Assembly (NCBI GenBank): GCA_039602395.1
Contig: JBCNJP010000010.1
Span: forward strand, 38,325,874 to 38,389,873
Reading direction: 5' to 3'
Source: Deinandra increscens subsp. villosa
Lineage: Eukaryota > Streptophyta > Magnoliopsida > Asterales > Asteraceae
Length of the DNA: 64,000 nt
Positions 10,911 to 22,288 of this stretch are shown here, piece by piece; positions within the stretch are counted from its first letter, which is position 1; each line of letters starts with the position of its first letter. The notes beneath the pieces are model-generated. The model was not told the DNA's origin and ran no database searches. It worked only from the letters and a program-made list of their open reading frames with translations. Made by a program: the position numbers and the translations under genes.

Positions 10911-11307
10911 TCACTGACCGCCAAGCTCATGTGGGAGGAGCACCAAATCATCTTTATCTACAAGGTTGATAATAAAGTCATCAATGGACGTGTCGTCCAT
11001 GATTGGAGTTGTGACTAGCATGTCGTTATTACTGATCGGCTTTGTGGCGATGATGTTTTCTCCCACCTCCTCTTCGAGCCATGGTGCATCTGATGGCACA
11101 AAGTCAGACTCGAAGATATGTGTCAGCCTCTCTCTTAGAGAACTCAAACGCGATTGTGAGGAAATTCACACGTTTGTTGGGTTCGAGCTCGCGCTCGTAA
11201 GCTTGGTCGAGGTCTTCCCAAAGCGTCATGTATTGCCTTACCAGAGTGGAAATCATAGGAGGTGGGCCGTTGTTGTTGTTGTTGTTTTTCCCGTTCAAAA
11301 TTGCCAT
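10911..11307 (-). pseudogene. Small conserved ORF downstream of pol (Athila-like, env position)
   Basis: Starting at the ATG at 11307, the first frame reads MAILNGKNNNNNNGPPP and later QYMTLWEDLDQAYERELEP. A frameshift near 11110-11145 then leads to SSLRERLTHIFESDFVPSD, APWLEEEVGENI and a C-terminal LLPHELGGQ ending at 10911. The plus-strand element has a recognisable homolog at 30827-31200 (DFVPSDATWFEEEVGDNI, LLHELDGQ). Conservation of the acidic C-terminal half between two degraded copies suggests a genuine product of about 125-130 residues. Athila elements carry an env-like ORF in this place, but I see no signal peptide or membrane segment here, so I assign no function. Confidence 0.5.
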
Positions 11308-11339
11308 AACTGAAATTCAGCAAAACTAGCAAGTTAATA

Positions 11340-11395
11340 AAAGCTGCTGCCGAGCATGGCACGACCCGTGTCCAAGTATAGCACGGGGTCGTGTT
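11340..11395 (-). repeat. GCACGACCCGTG motif pair in the Athila-like 3' region
   Basis: GGCACGACCCGTG and GCACGGGGTCGTG lie about 30 bp apart in near-inverted orientation. They belong to the motif family seen at 12175-12400, 26170-26420, 30185-30330, 30740-30780 and 33006-33190. Confidence 0.55.
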
Positions 11396-11673
11396 GATCT
11401 GTCGGACAGTCCGAATTTGGGGTTTAAAGGTTGAAGGAAAGATTAGATTTCATAGTGTTTCATGATTTTATCATGCAGTGATGCCTAGAGATCAATTAGC
11501 CACGATTTTAAACTGAAAAAGTGGGTTTAAACAAACCAAAATATAGTTTATGAAGTGGTGGCTAATTGGTTCTTGCATGAAACACCATGGAGCTTGGAAT
11601 GAGCTTGAGTGTTCTTTAAGTTCATGCCTTGAAGAAGAAGTCTTAAGAAGATCAAAAGGGGAGCAAGAAGAAC

Positions 11674-12043
11674 TGAAAGTGCGTGAGCGGTGGATTGTCT
11701 ACTCGATCATATTGAAAACGTTGTAATTCGAGTAAAAAATCAAGACACAAGATGTAAATACAATGGAGATTGTATTGATAACCACAGAGAGATTACACAT
11801 ACAATTCCACATAGTAGATATGACCAGTAGTTGTGAATCTATACACGAAACGACTATTTATACTAAGCTCTTGCTGTCACGAACTCAAGGTGACACGAAG
11901 TCACACGAACTGGAACAAAGTGTGACTTCGTGTCCACTTCTTGTGGTCACGAACTGTAACTTCGTGTCAGTTCGTGAACAGCCTTCCAAGCATCTGTAAC
12001 TTCTTCTGATACTTCACACAACGAACCAAATTATGCTCTAACA
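11674..12043 (-). mobile_element. Solo copia LTR (370 bp) inserted in the Athila-like 3' region
   Basis: On the minus strand it begins TGTTAGAGCATAATTTGG at 12043 and ends in CA at 11674. No primer site or internal region is attached. Its inner edge matches the LTR of element A. Flanking 5-bp sequences are AGAAC (11669-11673) and AAAAC (12044-12048), a target duplication with one mismatch. It contains 14-bp inverted repeats (GACACGAAGTCACA at 11892-11905 and its complement at 11921-11934), further CACGAACT/AGTTCGTG copies, and a TATA-like box near 11854-11862. Confidence 0.75.
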
Positions 12044-12174
12044 AAAACTTTTACCTTAAAGGGCATGTGTGCTCTTGATCCTTGAAATCCCAAGAAAGTG
12101 ATGTTTGAGAGTTAGATGTGCATGTTAAGCCAAAAGGGGCTGACTTGCTGTTTATACAACTTTAGATTATGCGG

Positions 12175-12400
12175 CACGAGGTTGTGCCGTGTTGGGCACG
12201 AGGCAGTGCTCAACTATCGAACATCCTTTAATGCCAAATTTGGCAGAAACGGGGTGTATTTAAGTGGACATGACCAGTGTCATGTGGGCACGGCCCGTGT
12301 CATGATGAGCATGGGGTCGTGTCAAGCTAAAATTGGTCGGAAAATTTTGAGTTTTATTTCTAAACTAATAGTCCTAGGCCAGACCCGTGGACACACTATG
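12175..12400 (-). repeat. Cluster of CACGGGCCGTG-type motifs
   Basis: At least four variants occur here, including GGCACGAGG-TTGTGCCGTG, GGGCACGGCCCGTG and GCATGGGGTCGTG. This is the same motif family as in the LTRs of both Athila-like elements. A small ORF can be read over it but is a by-product of composition. Confidence 0.55.
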
Positions 12401-12429
12401 CTTGTCCACCTTTAGAGGAGGGTCTTACA

Positions 12430-13489
12430 CGTTATTCATATAGTTTGAGACGGTGGCCGTTGACTTTATATGGTGAATTGTTTCCAGATTGAATTTCAAC
12501 GGCTTTGTATGGGTAAACACATGTCACAGTAAAAGGTCCCGTCCATCTGAATTTCAGTTTTCCAGGGAATAGCCTTAAATAAAGTTGTATAATAAAACTT
12601 TATCACCTTCTTAAATTCTCCTTAATTTCTTCAGACGCGAATCGTGATACTTCTTGGTCCGGTATTTGTAAATGTTGGAGTTGGCATAAGCTTGGCCGCG
12701 TAATTCCTCGAGTTCGGTTAGTTGACCGAGTCGAGTTTGACCTGCTTTTTGTAAATCAAGTTCATCGTGTGAAGGGCCCAGTAAGCCTTGTGCTCTAATT
12801 CAACAGGAAGGTGGCACGACTTACCGTAAATCATTCGATACGAGGTAGTACCGATCAGATTCTTATAAGCTGTTTGCAATGCCCATAAAGCATCATCGAT
12901 TTTGTCAGCCCAATCATTATGGTTATCACCGTCTACTTTTTCTAGAATTCGTTTATTCCTCGATTGTTTATTTCAGCTTGACCATTCGTTTGAGGATGGT
13001 AAGTTGTTGAAACCCTATGGATGACTTCATAATGAGACAAAACTCTTTCCGAATCTAGAACATAACTTTTTGAGAAACTTTACAACTACTCGGCCGTCAT
13101 TTGTAGGCAAAGCTTCTGCTTCGACCCATTTTGATACGTAGTCCATGGCCACAAGAATGTATTCGTTCCCTCGAGAAGTTGGGAATGTTCCCATGAAGTC
13201 TAGCCCCCATACATCAAAGACTTTCACAGACTTGAATACTGTTCTGGGGCATCTCATTGCGTGAGGAGATGTTTCCAGACCCTTGACATGCGTCGCAGGT
13301 TTGTACCCAATTGTGAGCATAGGACTTTTCTTGCGGTGGCATTAACTCCATGATGACCACCGCAAGGTCCTGAATGACAGTGTTTGAGGATGCTAGTGGT
13401 TTCAGTATCGTAGACACATCTTCCGATTTGTTGGTCGACACATATCTTGAAAAGATACGGGTCTTCCCACATATAATATTTAACGTCAT
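12430..13489 (-). pseudogene. Integrase of the minus Athila-like element, catalytic Asp lost
   Basis: The zinc-binding region (HCHSG-like, HHG, CDAC) and first catalytic block (LDFMGTFP) are readable. A deletion of roughly 65-70 bp at about 13049 removes the second catalytic block (SDKGTH in the plus-strand paralog at 29438-29455). The sequence jumps from [11 protein letters not shown] to the codons preceding the [12 protein letters not shown] block. The integrase could not be catalytic even if the frame were intact. C-terminal sequence ending in YKVNGHRLKLYE reaches about 12430. Confidence 0.75.
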
Positions 13490-15497
13490 TGTAAGAACTT
13501 TCTACGTTGTTGATGTGTTAGCCCTCTAGGTACCAAGCCTTTTCCCAGATAATTTGCCATGTCTACAAACCAGGGTTTAGGATAGGATTCAACTATTTAA
13601 AGTTATTCTGTAGGGAATTTCTCGTTTATCCCCCCCCCCTAAAGATTTGCCATTGTCTTAAAGTCTGGATAGGTGATCAGCTGCGGTGTTTTTAGCACCC
13701 CTTGTTGTCTCTAATCTCAATGTCGAACTCTTGGAGAAGAAGAGTCCAATTGGATGATTCGTGGCTTAGCATCTTGCTTCTTGAAAAGATACTTGATTGC
13801 GGCTTGATCAGTGAAGACGATTGTCTTGGACAACACCAAATATGAACAAAATTTATCAAAAGCAAACACCACTACTAACAATTCATTATTGGTAACTGTG
13901 TAGTTTTCCTAGGAATGATTGAGCATTTGACTTGCATAGTAAATTAGGTGAAAATGCTTATCTTTCCGTTGACCTAATACTACCCCCAGAAAATAGTCAC
14001 TTGCATCACATATGATTTCAAAGGGAAGAGATCAGTCTTGTGCGGTCATGATTGGTGCGTGAACAAGCTTATCTTTAAGGAGGGAGAAGGCTTACATACA
14101 GTCCTTATCGAAATTGAAGAAGGATTCCTTCTGTAGCAGTTTTTCAGGGGCCTTGAAATATTAGAGAAGTCCTTGATGAAATGGCAGTAGAATCCTACAT
14201 GTCCGAGGAAACTGCAGATAGCGCGAACGGAAGATAGTGGTGGTAGACGCGAGATAGTGTCTATCTTAGATTTGTCTACTTCTAATCCAGCTTGGGAAAC
14301 TTTATGGTTGAGAACTATTCCTTCTTGAACCATAAAATGACACTTTTTCCAATTAAGGGCCAAGTTAGTTTCTTCACATTGGGCGAGCATTTTCTCCGGA
14401 TTGTGCAGACAATGGTCGAATGAGTTGCCAAAAACCAAAAAGTCATCCATGAAAACTTCCATGAATTTCTCGATCAGATCGTGGAAGATGGCAACCATGC
14501 AACGCTGAAAGGTAGCAAGAGCATTGCACAAAGCGAAAGACATATGTCTGTAGGCGAAGGTGCCGTGTGTACGGGTGAATATTGTTTTCTCCTAGTCTTT
14601 CGGATCTACGGGAATTTGGAAATACCCGGAGAAACCATCGAGGAAACAATAATACATGTATCCCGACAAACACTCGAGCATTTGGTCTATGAATGGAAAA
14701 GGAAAGTGGTCCTTTCGGGTGGCGTCATTGAGCCTTCTATAGTCTATGCAGACTCTGTAGGCAGTGACTATGCAAGTAGGAATGCTTTCATCTTTGTCGT
14801 TCCTGATGTCAGTCATTCTTCCCTTGTTTGGGACTACCTGAACAGGACTAACCCAAGGGCTATGGATATGGGGTATATAAGACCGGCGTCCAGGAGTTTG
14901 TCAACCTCCTTTTTAACCACATCTTGGATGTTGGGATTGACCCTTCGTTGTGACTGAACAACGGGCTTGTATATGTCTTCCATAAGAATCTTGTGAGTGT
15001 AGAGCGGTGGGTTTATTCCTATGATATCGGAGAGCTTCCACGCAATAACCTTCCTGTGCTTATGCAAAACAGCAAACAATGCTTCCTTTTCTTATGAACT
15101 CAGGAGTGCAGAAATCAACACGGGTGAATTGAGATCATCGTCCAAGAAGGCGTACTCCAGATGTTCTGGGAGTTCCTTAAGTTCCAAAGCAGGTTGATCT
15201 TTAGCTGCCGGTGTGCTTTCAGAGTCTTCCTCTTCTGGGTAAGCTTGTATGGCATGAAGTGACTCTTGCAATGTGTGATCAGAGTCAAGAGATGGGTTTT
15301 TCTCCACTTCCAGGACTTCCTGGGTGAGTTCTTCTTCTTCTACCTCTTGCAACTAAGGAGGGTAATCAGATGTGGGATATCCAAGGGATATCTCGACCTT
15401 CACAGAGAGCTTGTTATTACTGAGTTGTAACGTCATTTCCTCATTGTCCGGGACAACACTCCAAGTCTCTAAGAGCGGTCTTCTGAAAACTAGAGGG
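12430..15497 (-). pseudogene. pol: Athila-like pol: protease end, RT, RNase H, integrase (degenerate)
   Basis: On the minus strand: the end of the protease domain (15497-15390), an acidic linker (15352-15092), then the RT N-terminus with RRVNPNIQDVVKKEVDKLL. Next come VCIDYRRLNDATRKDHFPFP and DGFSGYFQIPVDP (14816-14592), then the polymerase motif EVFMDDFLVFGNSF around 14453-14440. RNase H and linker follow (14220-13500), and then the integrase (13489-12430) with [22 protein letters not shown] and [20 protein letters not shown]. Multiple frameshifts and stops break the frame. The 5' portion of protease is separated by the copia-type insertion at 15503-23654. The paralog at 26690-30105 gives a direct comparison for every domain. 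Confidence 0.88.
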
Positions 15498-15502
15498 CTG
15501 TC
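15498..15502. repeat. Target-site duplication CTGTC (left copy)
   Basis: CTGTC at 15498-15502 directly before TGTTGG matches CTGTC at 23655-23659 directly after CCAACA. The uninterrupted paralog near 26910 confirms that the two flanks were contiguous before insertion. Confidence 0.95.
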
Positions 15503-16860
15503 TGTTGGATATTGGATGTCCAGACCCTACAACACCAAGTACCCGACCCGGTTAAACTCGTAAAAAGTTACACTAAGGGCAACGAGATAAAAAAACCGCT
15601 TACTTGGTTAACCGGTAGTTCACGGAAATATGTAATTAATTAATGTTTATTCATGATTAATAAAAATGTATTTAATTACGAATAGTTATCCTTGCGATAA
15701 TAAACGGAGAATAACGTTTTTGATATATCGATTAAGCATTTGCGGTGAATATAATAAATTAAATAAATGGTTATTTGAATTTATTAGTTCTCAGGTTTAC
15801 GAGTCTTGTATTAATAAACCTGTTTTATTAATTCGTAAACAATGATGGTTCGATTCGATTAAAGATATTGACGAGGGTCGTAAACGGAAAGTAGTTGCTT
15901 ATAAATAAGCAACTAGGATTAGGGTTTGAGGTTCCTCCCCTTTGCGCCTCATTTGAGCTGTCGCCACCCCTCCCTCTCTAACTCTCTCTCTCTCTCTCTC
16001 TCTCTCGACGATCACGACGCATCCTTCCTCACGGAAGCCCTAGCCATTGGAGATCGTCTAGTCGTTTCTTGCAAACGATCATCGTCGCATCATCACCATC
16101 ATCATCCGAGGATATCGCCACCGCCGCCGCCCTCTTGACTGCCATCGCCGCCGTCGCCATCCTCTTGGCCAACGCCATCACCGACCCCCTTTCTTAGGGC
16201 TGTCACCACTGAACCCTAGCGTGTCTCTGTTTCTACGCGATGCCTTTTTCCACTCATTGACAAATCACCATCGTTAGGATTTTGTGAGTGCGAGCCTTCG
16301 TCACCATAATCGTTATAATCGCCCCAGCTAAACCCTAGCCACAATCACCGTCTTGATACGTTTTGGTGCTCGGTCGTCACCACCATAAACCGAATCGTTG
16401 CAGTTTACAACAAATTGGTTTAAGACGGTTCTTGAGATTTGCAAAACGATTTGATCTGAACGTCGGATTGGTTTTCCGTGAAACCCTAGCGTCATCACGT
16501 TGTCCTTTGGTGTCTCTAACGTTTGTTAGTTCACCGCAAAGGTAAATCTGAACTCCGTTTTAGTTTAGATTATATTAATTTTTGATTAATGTAATCGTTA
16601 GTGTTTTTCGCGTTAACTGGTTTAACACAAAATGGTGTTTGCGTGATTTTATTTGGTGACCGTGATCCTGTTGACACGATTACGACACACACGGTTTATG
16701 CATCTAAAATTAGATAAATTATTAATTCCGATGCGTAACGGATTACCGGTTAATCCGTTTTAACTCTTAATTAACTAAACCCGGTCGGTAATGTTTTAAT
16801 CAAACCTATAAGTTCTTTTAATGTCACCGGGCACCCGTATACCACTGTCAATTCCCAACA
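15503..16860 (+). repeat. 5' LTR of the gag-only element
   Basis: TGTTGGATATTGG to CCCAACA, 1,358 bp. The first 390 bp are AT-rich with TTAATTAA-type stretches. A TATA box lies in a palindrome at 15892-15915. Next comes AGGGTTTGAGG, a CT microsatellite near 15980-16005, and a GC-rich CCGCCG/CATCAC stretch (16080-16200) that looks like a plant 5' exon. A donor-like AAAG|GTAAAT lies at 16541/16542. The remainder is AT-rich to the primer site. Open reading frames in the GC-rich part are compositional. Confidence 0.9.
15892..15915 (+). promoter_or_regulatory. TATA box inside a perfect palindrome (5' LTR)
   Basis: Arms TAGTTGCTTAT and ATAAGCAACTA flank a central AA, giving TATAAATA in one direction and TATTTATA in the other. 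The same 24 bp recur in the 3' LTR at 22677-22700. It is probably the core promoter; a symmetrical layout could allow transcription both ways (inference). Confidence 0.65.
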
Positions 16861-16861
16861 A

Positions 16862-16874
16862 TGGTATCAGAGCC
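16862..16874 (+). promoter_or_regulatory. Primer binding site, initiator-Met tRNA (gag-only element)
   Basis: TGGTATCAGAGCC starts one base after the LTR end at 16860. Confidence 0.95.
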
Positions 16875-17804
16875 TTGATCACCACACGCAAACCCTAATC
16901 GGTCGGTTTTAAACCGGTGAATTTCGTGAACTGGATTTAAACCCGAAAGCCACAAAAGTTAAACGAATTGCTTTTCTACATGTTTGGTCGATTTAATTCC
17001 ACCAAAAATTGTTCAATTCGTTAATTGATTGTTTAACACACATATTCAGCTGGACCCATATTATGGTTGTGATTGGTTGTTGTGTTTATGTTTGGCCCAT
17101 TTTTGGCCCATTTGTGTTTTGGTTTTGAATTGGCCCACTTGTTTTGGGTTCAAAAGTTGTATATAAAATAGATTAAGTTATTTATTCTATTTTCTTGTAA
17201 ATGCTCACCTCCGCCCTAGACGAACGAGACGAGCATTGATGCGACTACCCCATTGTGGCGAGTGTTCTTGTCTAAGGATACTCCCTAGCATGGCAAGTAT
17301 CCACGACCGAGAGACCGACGAATTCCAATCAATTAAGAAGAGTTTATGAAGCTAGTGGGAGCGTTAGAGTCGACCGGATGATCTTTCAAGACTCATCCTT
17401 TTGGTTGATTTTACCTTTAGTCCCAGACCTTCTTCGACATTATCATTAGGCTCTGATAATGTCAAAACCTCTCAAGCCGAATATGTACATGTTTGCATGA
17501 GCGTTTTGGTTGCTTGTCTTAACTCGTTTAACGCACCAACTATAACTCCAAACTAAGTTTTAAACGGTTAAAACAGTTTTACAACCAATTAATTTATGTC
17601 CTAAAAATTAACTTTTTTTTAACGGAAAACAGTCGGTTACTCGGGGGTCTCATCATGGAAAACGATGCTACCCATGACATGCTGCAACCATATGCTGTGC
17701 GAGTAACCAAGACCCTCTATGTTGCACATCCATCCCAGAGGAAACCCACCGCCCTAAGGCCCACAGTGGTAAAACCTTTGACCCCCCTCTATAATTTTTC
17801 ATTC

Positions 17805-17895
17805 ATCATTCATTTTTTTTGTGTCTGGTGGGATTTGAACCCTTGACCTCCACATTGGAAGGCAAGGGTATATCCACTCCACCAAATGGTGAAAT
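17805..17895 (-). mobile_element. SINE-like fragment with RNA polymerase III B box
   Basis: On the minus strand GGTTCAAATCC (complement at 17831-17841) fits the tRNA-type B box. An A-box-like TGGTGGAGTGG lies upstream and an A-rich tail (T run on the plus strand near 17810-17820) downstream. Clear target duplications are not visible, so the ends are approximate. Confidence 0.5.
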
Positions 17896-18178
17896 TAACT
17901 AAGACCCAAATTTCATAAACAATTTTATTCGACAATGATCTCGAATTTTTTGATCTTAGATATCGAACTTTTAAATAATTGGTTATTGCCTCGCGACGCG
18001 TAGTCTTTAATAAGGAGGTTATTAAATTGAGTGTCCCGAGTGAGATATGGTTCTTGAGTAAGCTTAGTTAATTAATTAAAACACTGACTAAACAATCCTA
18101 TCTGGTAAGCCGCAAAACAGGTAGATTATACCATCCTAGTCAAGTCTAACTTGGAACATATTTACTGATGCATCAGTG

Positions 18179-18325
18179 TTGGAGTATTTCAACACTGCAC
18201 TTGGTGTTCAGGGTATCTTCCAAGGTGCATGTATTGGAGTATTTCATCACCGTACGTGTATACTGACCACTGAGGACATCTATCATTTTCTTTACGAGTA
18301 CCTTGTATATTGGAGTATTTCAACA
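18179..18325 (+). repeat. Three spaced TTGGAGTATTTCA repeats in the leader
   Basis: Copies near 18179, 18233 and 18309 share TTGGAGTATTTCA followed by a CA- or TC-rich tail. The spacing (54 and 76 bp) is irregular, so this is a motif cluster and not a strict tandem repeat. Confidence 0.6.
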
Positions 18326-18604
18326 TCGTACATCTGGTCATTTGTAGACAAAATTGGCATGGATGAGGCTAAACTTATTTCGCGAATTAATTCGTGAAAG
18401 CCTCATAAACGGGAGTCGTGACCGACTTTCACAAAAGACAATTGTTGTCCATCTAATTACTTAGTTGACCGGTGATTGCCCTTAACGCTGGCGTTGTGAG
18501 TCGACTAACTAATTGGGTTCCCACATTCCTATTCAAGATTTGCTTGCCGTCTTTGAATACGAATACTACATCGAAACACTAAAACGAATTTCCTATTATT
18601 TCGT

Positions 18605-19526
18605 ATGGCTGCACCTGTTGCAAGCAATGAGGTTTTCCAGCTCAAGTCTCTCATTGAGAAAGAGAAACTTGATGACACCAATTTCCTCGACTGGCATCGC
18701 AATATGAAAATTATCTTGCAAATGGCCAACAAGCTCCACGTGTTGGAAGAGGAAGTGCCCGAGGCACCGGCAAATGGCACTGCCACTGCTCGCGCCACTC
18801 GCGAGTCACTGAAGAATGATGCCAATTCAATGATGTTCCTCATGTTGGCCACCATGTCTACTGATATTCAGAAGAGCATGGCTGACAGGATGGCTTTTCA
18901 GATGATTAGGGAATTGAAGGGCATGTTTTGAAACCTAGGCCTGGCAGGAACGCTACGAAACCGTTATCAGGCTTATCACCTGTCGAATGGTTGAACGTAG
19001 CCCTGTCAGCGCGCATGTCCTTAAGATGAAGGGCTACATCAACTGACTTGCAAAGCTCGACTACGCCATACCTCAGTAAATGGCGGCGGATTTGATCCTC
19101 CGCTCTCTTTCCACCGTGTTCACTCCCTTCCGGATCAATTTTAATATGAACAGCCTGATTAAGACAATGACTGAGCTTCACGACATGTTGAAGACTACTG
19201 AGATTAATTTTCTCAACAGTAACAACAACAAAATAAAGTCAAATGATGTGCTCGCCATCCGATCCGGAGGTGTCAAGAAACCTGAGGTTAAGAGGAAACC
19301 TGGGTAAAGGAATAAAGGAAAGGGTGCTACTGCTATAGGTTCTAGTAGCACCGGAAAGGGAAAGTCAAAGGCTTCGAAGGCACCACCACAATATGAGCGC
19401 CAGTGCTTCGAATGCAACAAGTTGGTGCACTGGAAAAGAAACTGCCCAGAATATCTTGCCAAGGTAAAAGGGAAGAAGGCCGATACAGGCGCTTTCAGAG
19501 GTATATATCTGTTACTCATGTTATAA
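18605..19526 (+). pseudogene. gag: Copia gag of the gag-only element
   Basis: The ATG at 18605 opens MAAPVASNEVFQLKSLIEKE, followed by DDTNFLDWHRNMKIILQ and KLHVLEEEVPEAP, the usual N-terminal copia gag block. MIRELKGMF follows, then a frameshift near 18930. Part of the central capsid is out of frame until NFNMNSLIKTMTELHDMLKT (19138-19200). A stop after KKPEVKRKPG precedes a basic Ser/Gly/Lys stretch and the zinc knuckle CFECNKLVHWKRNC at 19404-19445. The knuckle keeps the C-C-H-C residues, with Val where Gly is usual before His. The frame closes at 19526, where a protease would normally follow but none is seen. Typical copia gag proteins are of this size (about 300 residues). Confidence 0.85.
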
Positions 19527-22277
19527 ACCACTTCAATTGATCCGTCAAAATATATGCTTGACATACTTTATATTTTGTAGGAACGTGAAGTCGTAGAAAG
19601 CAAAAGGAACCAAGATAACATGACATCTTTGCATGATTGCAAACTTTAAATAAAGATCATGTCGTATTTTGAATTCTTGGTGGTATCTTTAAACAACTTG
19701 CTTGTTTGTTTTTCCTTGGCGGGGTCCAGGATGATACACTTTTCCTTTGGTTTGAATCTCGAACATGCACTAAAAGATTATGGTTTGAACTTATATGATA
19801 TGCATGGTTTTTATCTACACTTGAAAAGGTTTCACTTGGTTGGTAGATTAGATTCAAACATATATGACATGACACTAAGCTCGGTGCTATTAATTTAATG
19901 ATCATGAGAGTAGCCTAGATGCAAAGGAAGAACAATTTTTCTTTCTAAATCCATTAAGGCTATGACATCTCTCGTTCTCATTGTACTTGTTACAACAGGA
20001 ATGACAACCTACCATGATTCATAGAACCTTATGTTTTTGAATTGCGTAGCTTGAGAAATCATTAAATCAAGTTGAACTTTTATAAAAACACTTGCTTGAT
20101 TTCATCAAATCAAACGACATGACCTTTGCTAAGTTCAAACGCTTGTTTGTATAAGTTCAAATCACCAATGCTACTTATGTAACAAAATCACTTGTTTGAT
20201 CATGTTACATGGATGCACTAAGTCCTGTGCATATGACCATCATGGTCATGAGCAGATATACATACAAACACCTTAAAAGTCGATGACTACAACTAGGTTG
20301 TAATCGTATGTGTTAAAATCCTACCAAGCACATGTTGCTTACATTATTAGATTTGGTTTCAAGTTGGAAAACCAATAAACACATGAATTATGACATGCCA
20401 ATGGCCACCGTTCACACCTTATACCCACGAATCATCTCCTCACCGATCACTTGCGACTCAAATTGGTTCCAAGAAGAAGTCTTGCGGGAGACCAAGTTTG
20501 AGTTGTGCACATCCACCTTTTGATGCATGGACATCTAAATTCCTTATCAAAGAAACTTTATTTCTAACAGTTTGATTTCATCTTGCGATCTCATGTATGT
20601 GACATGAATATTGGATATTGATCAATTTAGATTCATACTGTGGTTATGAAACTAAATAACTCCGTTCTTGGAAACGAAGTATGTTTGCTAAGAGTTCTCT
20701 TGCAAAGCAATATCCTAACGGTTTGAAAAAAAAGATGATTATAAGAATGTGTCGTCTACATAAAGCAAGTGGGAGCATCACCACTAATCCTTATCGGGAT
20801 AAGATTGAGTGTTGATCTCACGTTTATTAAATTTTACCGGATTAAACTTGTAATGAAGCCTCAACTGATCTCCAAGTTTCAAGAGCTACCCACAATTGAA
20901 GTTATCTCTGGACTGGCACCCTTAGATATATAATAAATTTCTTGAAATGAGTCGTGTCATACTAGTTATGAAACGAGAACTATCCAACATAGGGATGTTG
21001 CATGAGTGTCACTATAAAAGGTTACACAAACAACACTAGCTGGAAACCGAATCATCATAACTTGTCTTGTAGATGACAAAATGTTCATAATGAGTACTCT
21101 CGTATACTCACCAAACAACTGGCCACCTTAAGTGAGATTTTTAGAATCATGAATGTAAGGGTACATTTAAAGAAAGTTAATTTGATTCTGTTGATAATCA
21201 AATAAAATGCCATTGTGATAACACAGAAATTCATGTGCATACCAAGGGCACAAGTTTTACTTTTGCTATTCATGAGAAACACCAAAACTCATGAAACAAC
21301 TTAAACGAGCAAAACCAAAACACAGGCAGAGAACTTAGCACGAGAATTCACAGTTCCATTGATCAAATTTGATCAATAAGCTAATACGGTTACGGTTTAC
21401 CTGAATTCTATGCTACATTGATGTTTTACTTTAGTGTTGGGATGTCGAACCGTAACGTTTGCACCAAATCATTCAATCTGATATAAAAGGTTAGATGCTG
21501 ATTTCGAATTCTGCGAAACGTGTTCGAAATTTTATACGTCTTAAACATCCTTGAATATTTTGTGAAATATTCTAAAACCCTCCGTAGTCGATCTAATTTG
21601 TGGGAACAAAACTGATCTATGACTAGTCTAACTCTGGACTCAAACGGTTGACTATCCAGACTCACAGACCTCATTAGGGAATGACGTTGTGACGTAACTC
21701 GTATCAAATTGTCTTCATAGATTTAAGCATAAGACAAATTTGATTAAATGGTATACTCAGTAGTGTCCGTTGACCTCAGATACATATGCTACCTCCCGTT
21801 TTCCAAAGACTGTTCTTTGATTGTAGTCTAATGCTATCGCGTAACTGCCAGTAATAAGGGCTACTTTTGGGAATGGATCTGAAGCTTAGTGGGAGCTGTA
21901 TGTAGTCAAGATGGGATTCTGTACTCTTGCACTAATAATGCAACAACTAGAAATCATGGGCCCTCTCGTGAGTTCCAAGTGTTAAGTGTAAGGCCTTACC
22001 CAAACTTACTATGTGTTTGATTGGATCACTTCGAACTGCTGACACGAGAAATAGAATAATTGAACACTAAAGAGAATGAATTAAATCCATGTCTCTTGTT
22101 CAATTGATGTCTTATACACAAAGGAACTAATGACTTTGAATTACCTTAATTCAATACTACAACGCGAGTTTGTATATAAACCTTGGTTGCTGACTTGAAG
22201 TGTCATAACTGGTTGGGACATCCATGTGTAGCTAGAGTACCTCTAACTGTTTCTTCTAAAGTTGTCGAATTCTGTCA
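19527..22277 (+). other. Internal region without pol
   Basis: About 2.75 kb where protease, integrase, RT and RNase H should lie. I found no DSG, no HHCC zinc finger, no YVDD and no ADAD-like RNase H block on either strand. Composition is AT-rich with scattered short open frames. It could be a heavily decayed pol or replacement DNA. Confidence 0.6.
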
Positions 22278-22288
22278 AAGTGGGAGAT
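22278..22288 (+). promoter_or_regulatory. Polypurine tract (gag-only element)
   Basis: AAGTGGGAGA lies directly before the 3' LTR start TGTTGG at 22289, the plus-strand priming site. Confidence 0.85.

Larger units (their letters stand above)
16875..18604 (+). other. Long leader between primer site and gag
   Basis: About 1.7 kb of mostly non-coding sequence. It contains a SINE-like insertion (17805-17895, minus) and three spaced copies of TTGGAGTATTTCA (18179-18325). I see no conserved protein in it. Confidence 0.6.

Noticed and set aside
14481..14957. 158-codon plus-strand frame
   Set aside because: Antisense shadow of the minus-strand reverse transcriptase.
15926..16545. Short frames in the GC-rich part of the LTR at 15503
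   Set aside because: Same compositional cause; not conserved as frames in the 3' LTR.
17831..17841. Genuine tRNA gene at the B box
   Set aside because: No cloverleaf can be formed with the surrounding sequence; an A-rich tail follows, which fits a SINE.
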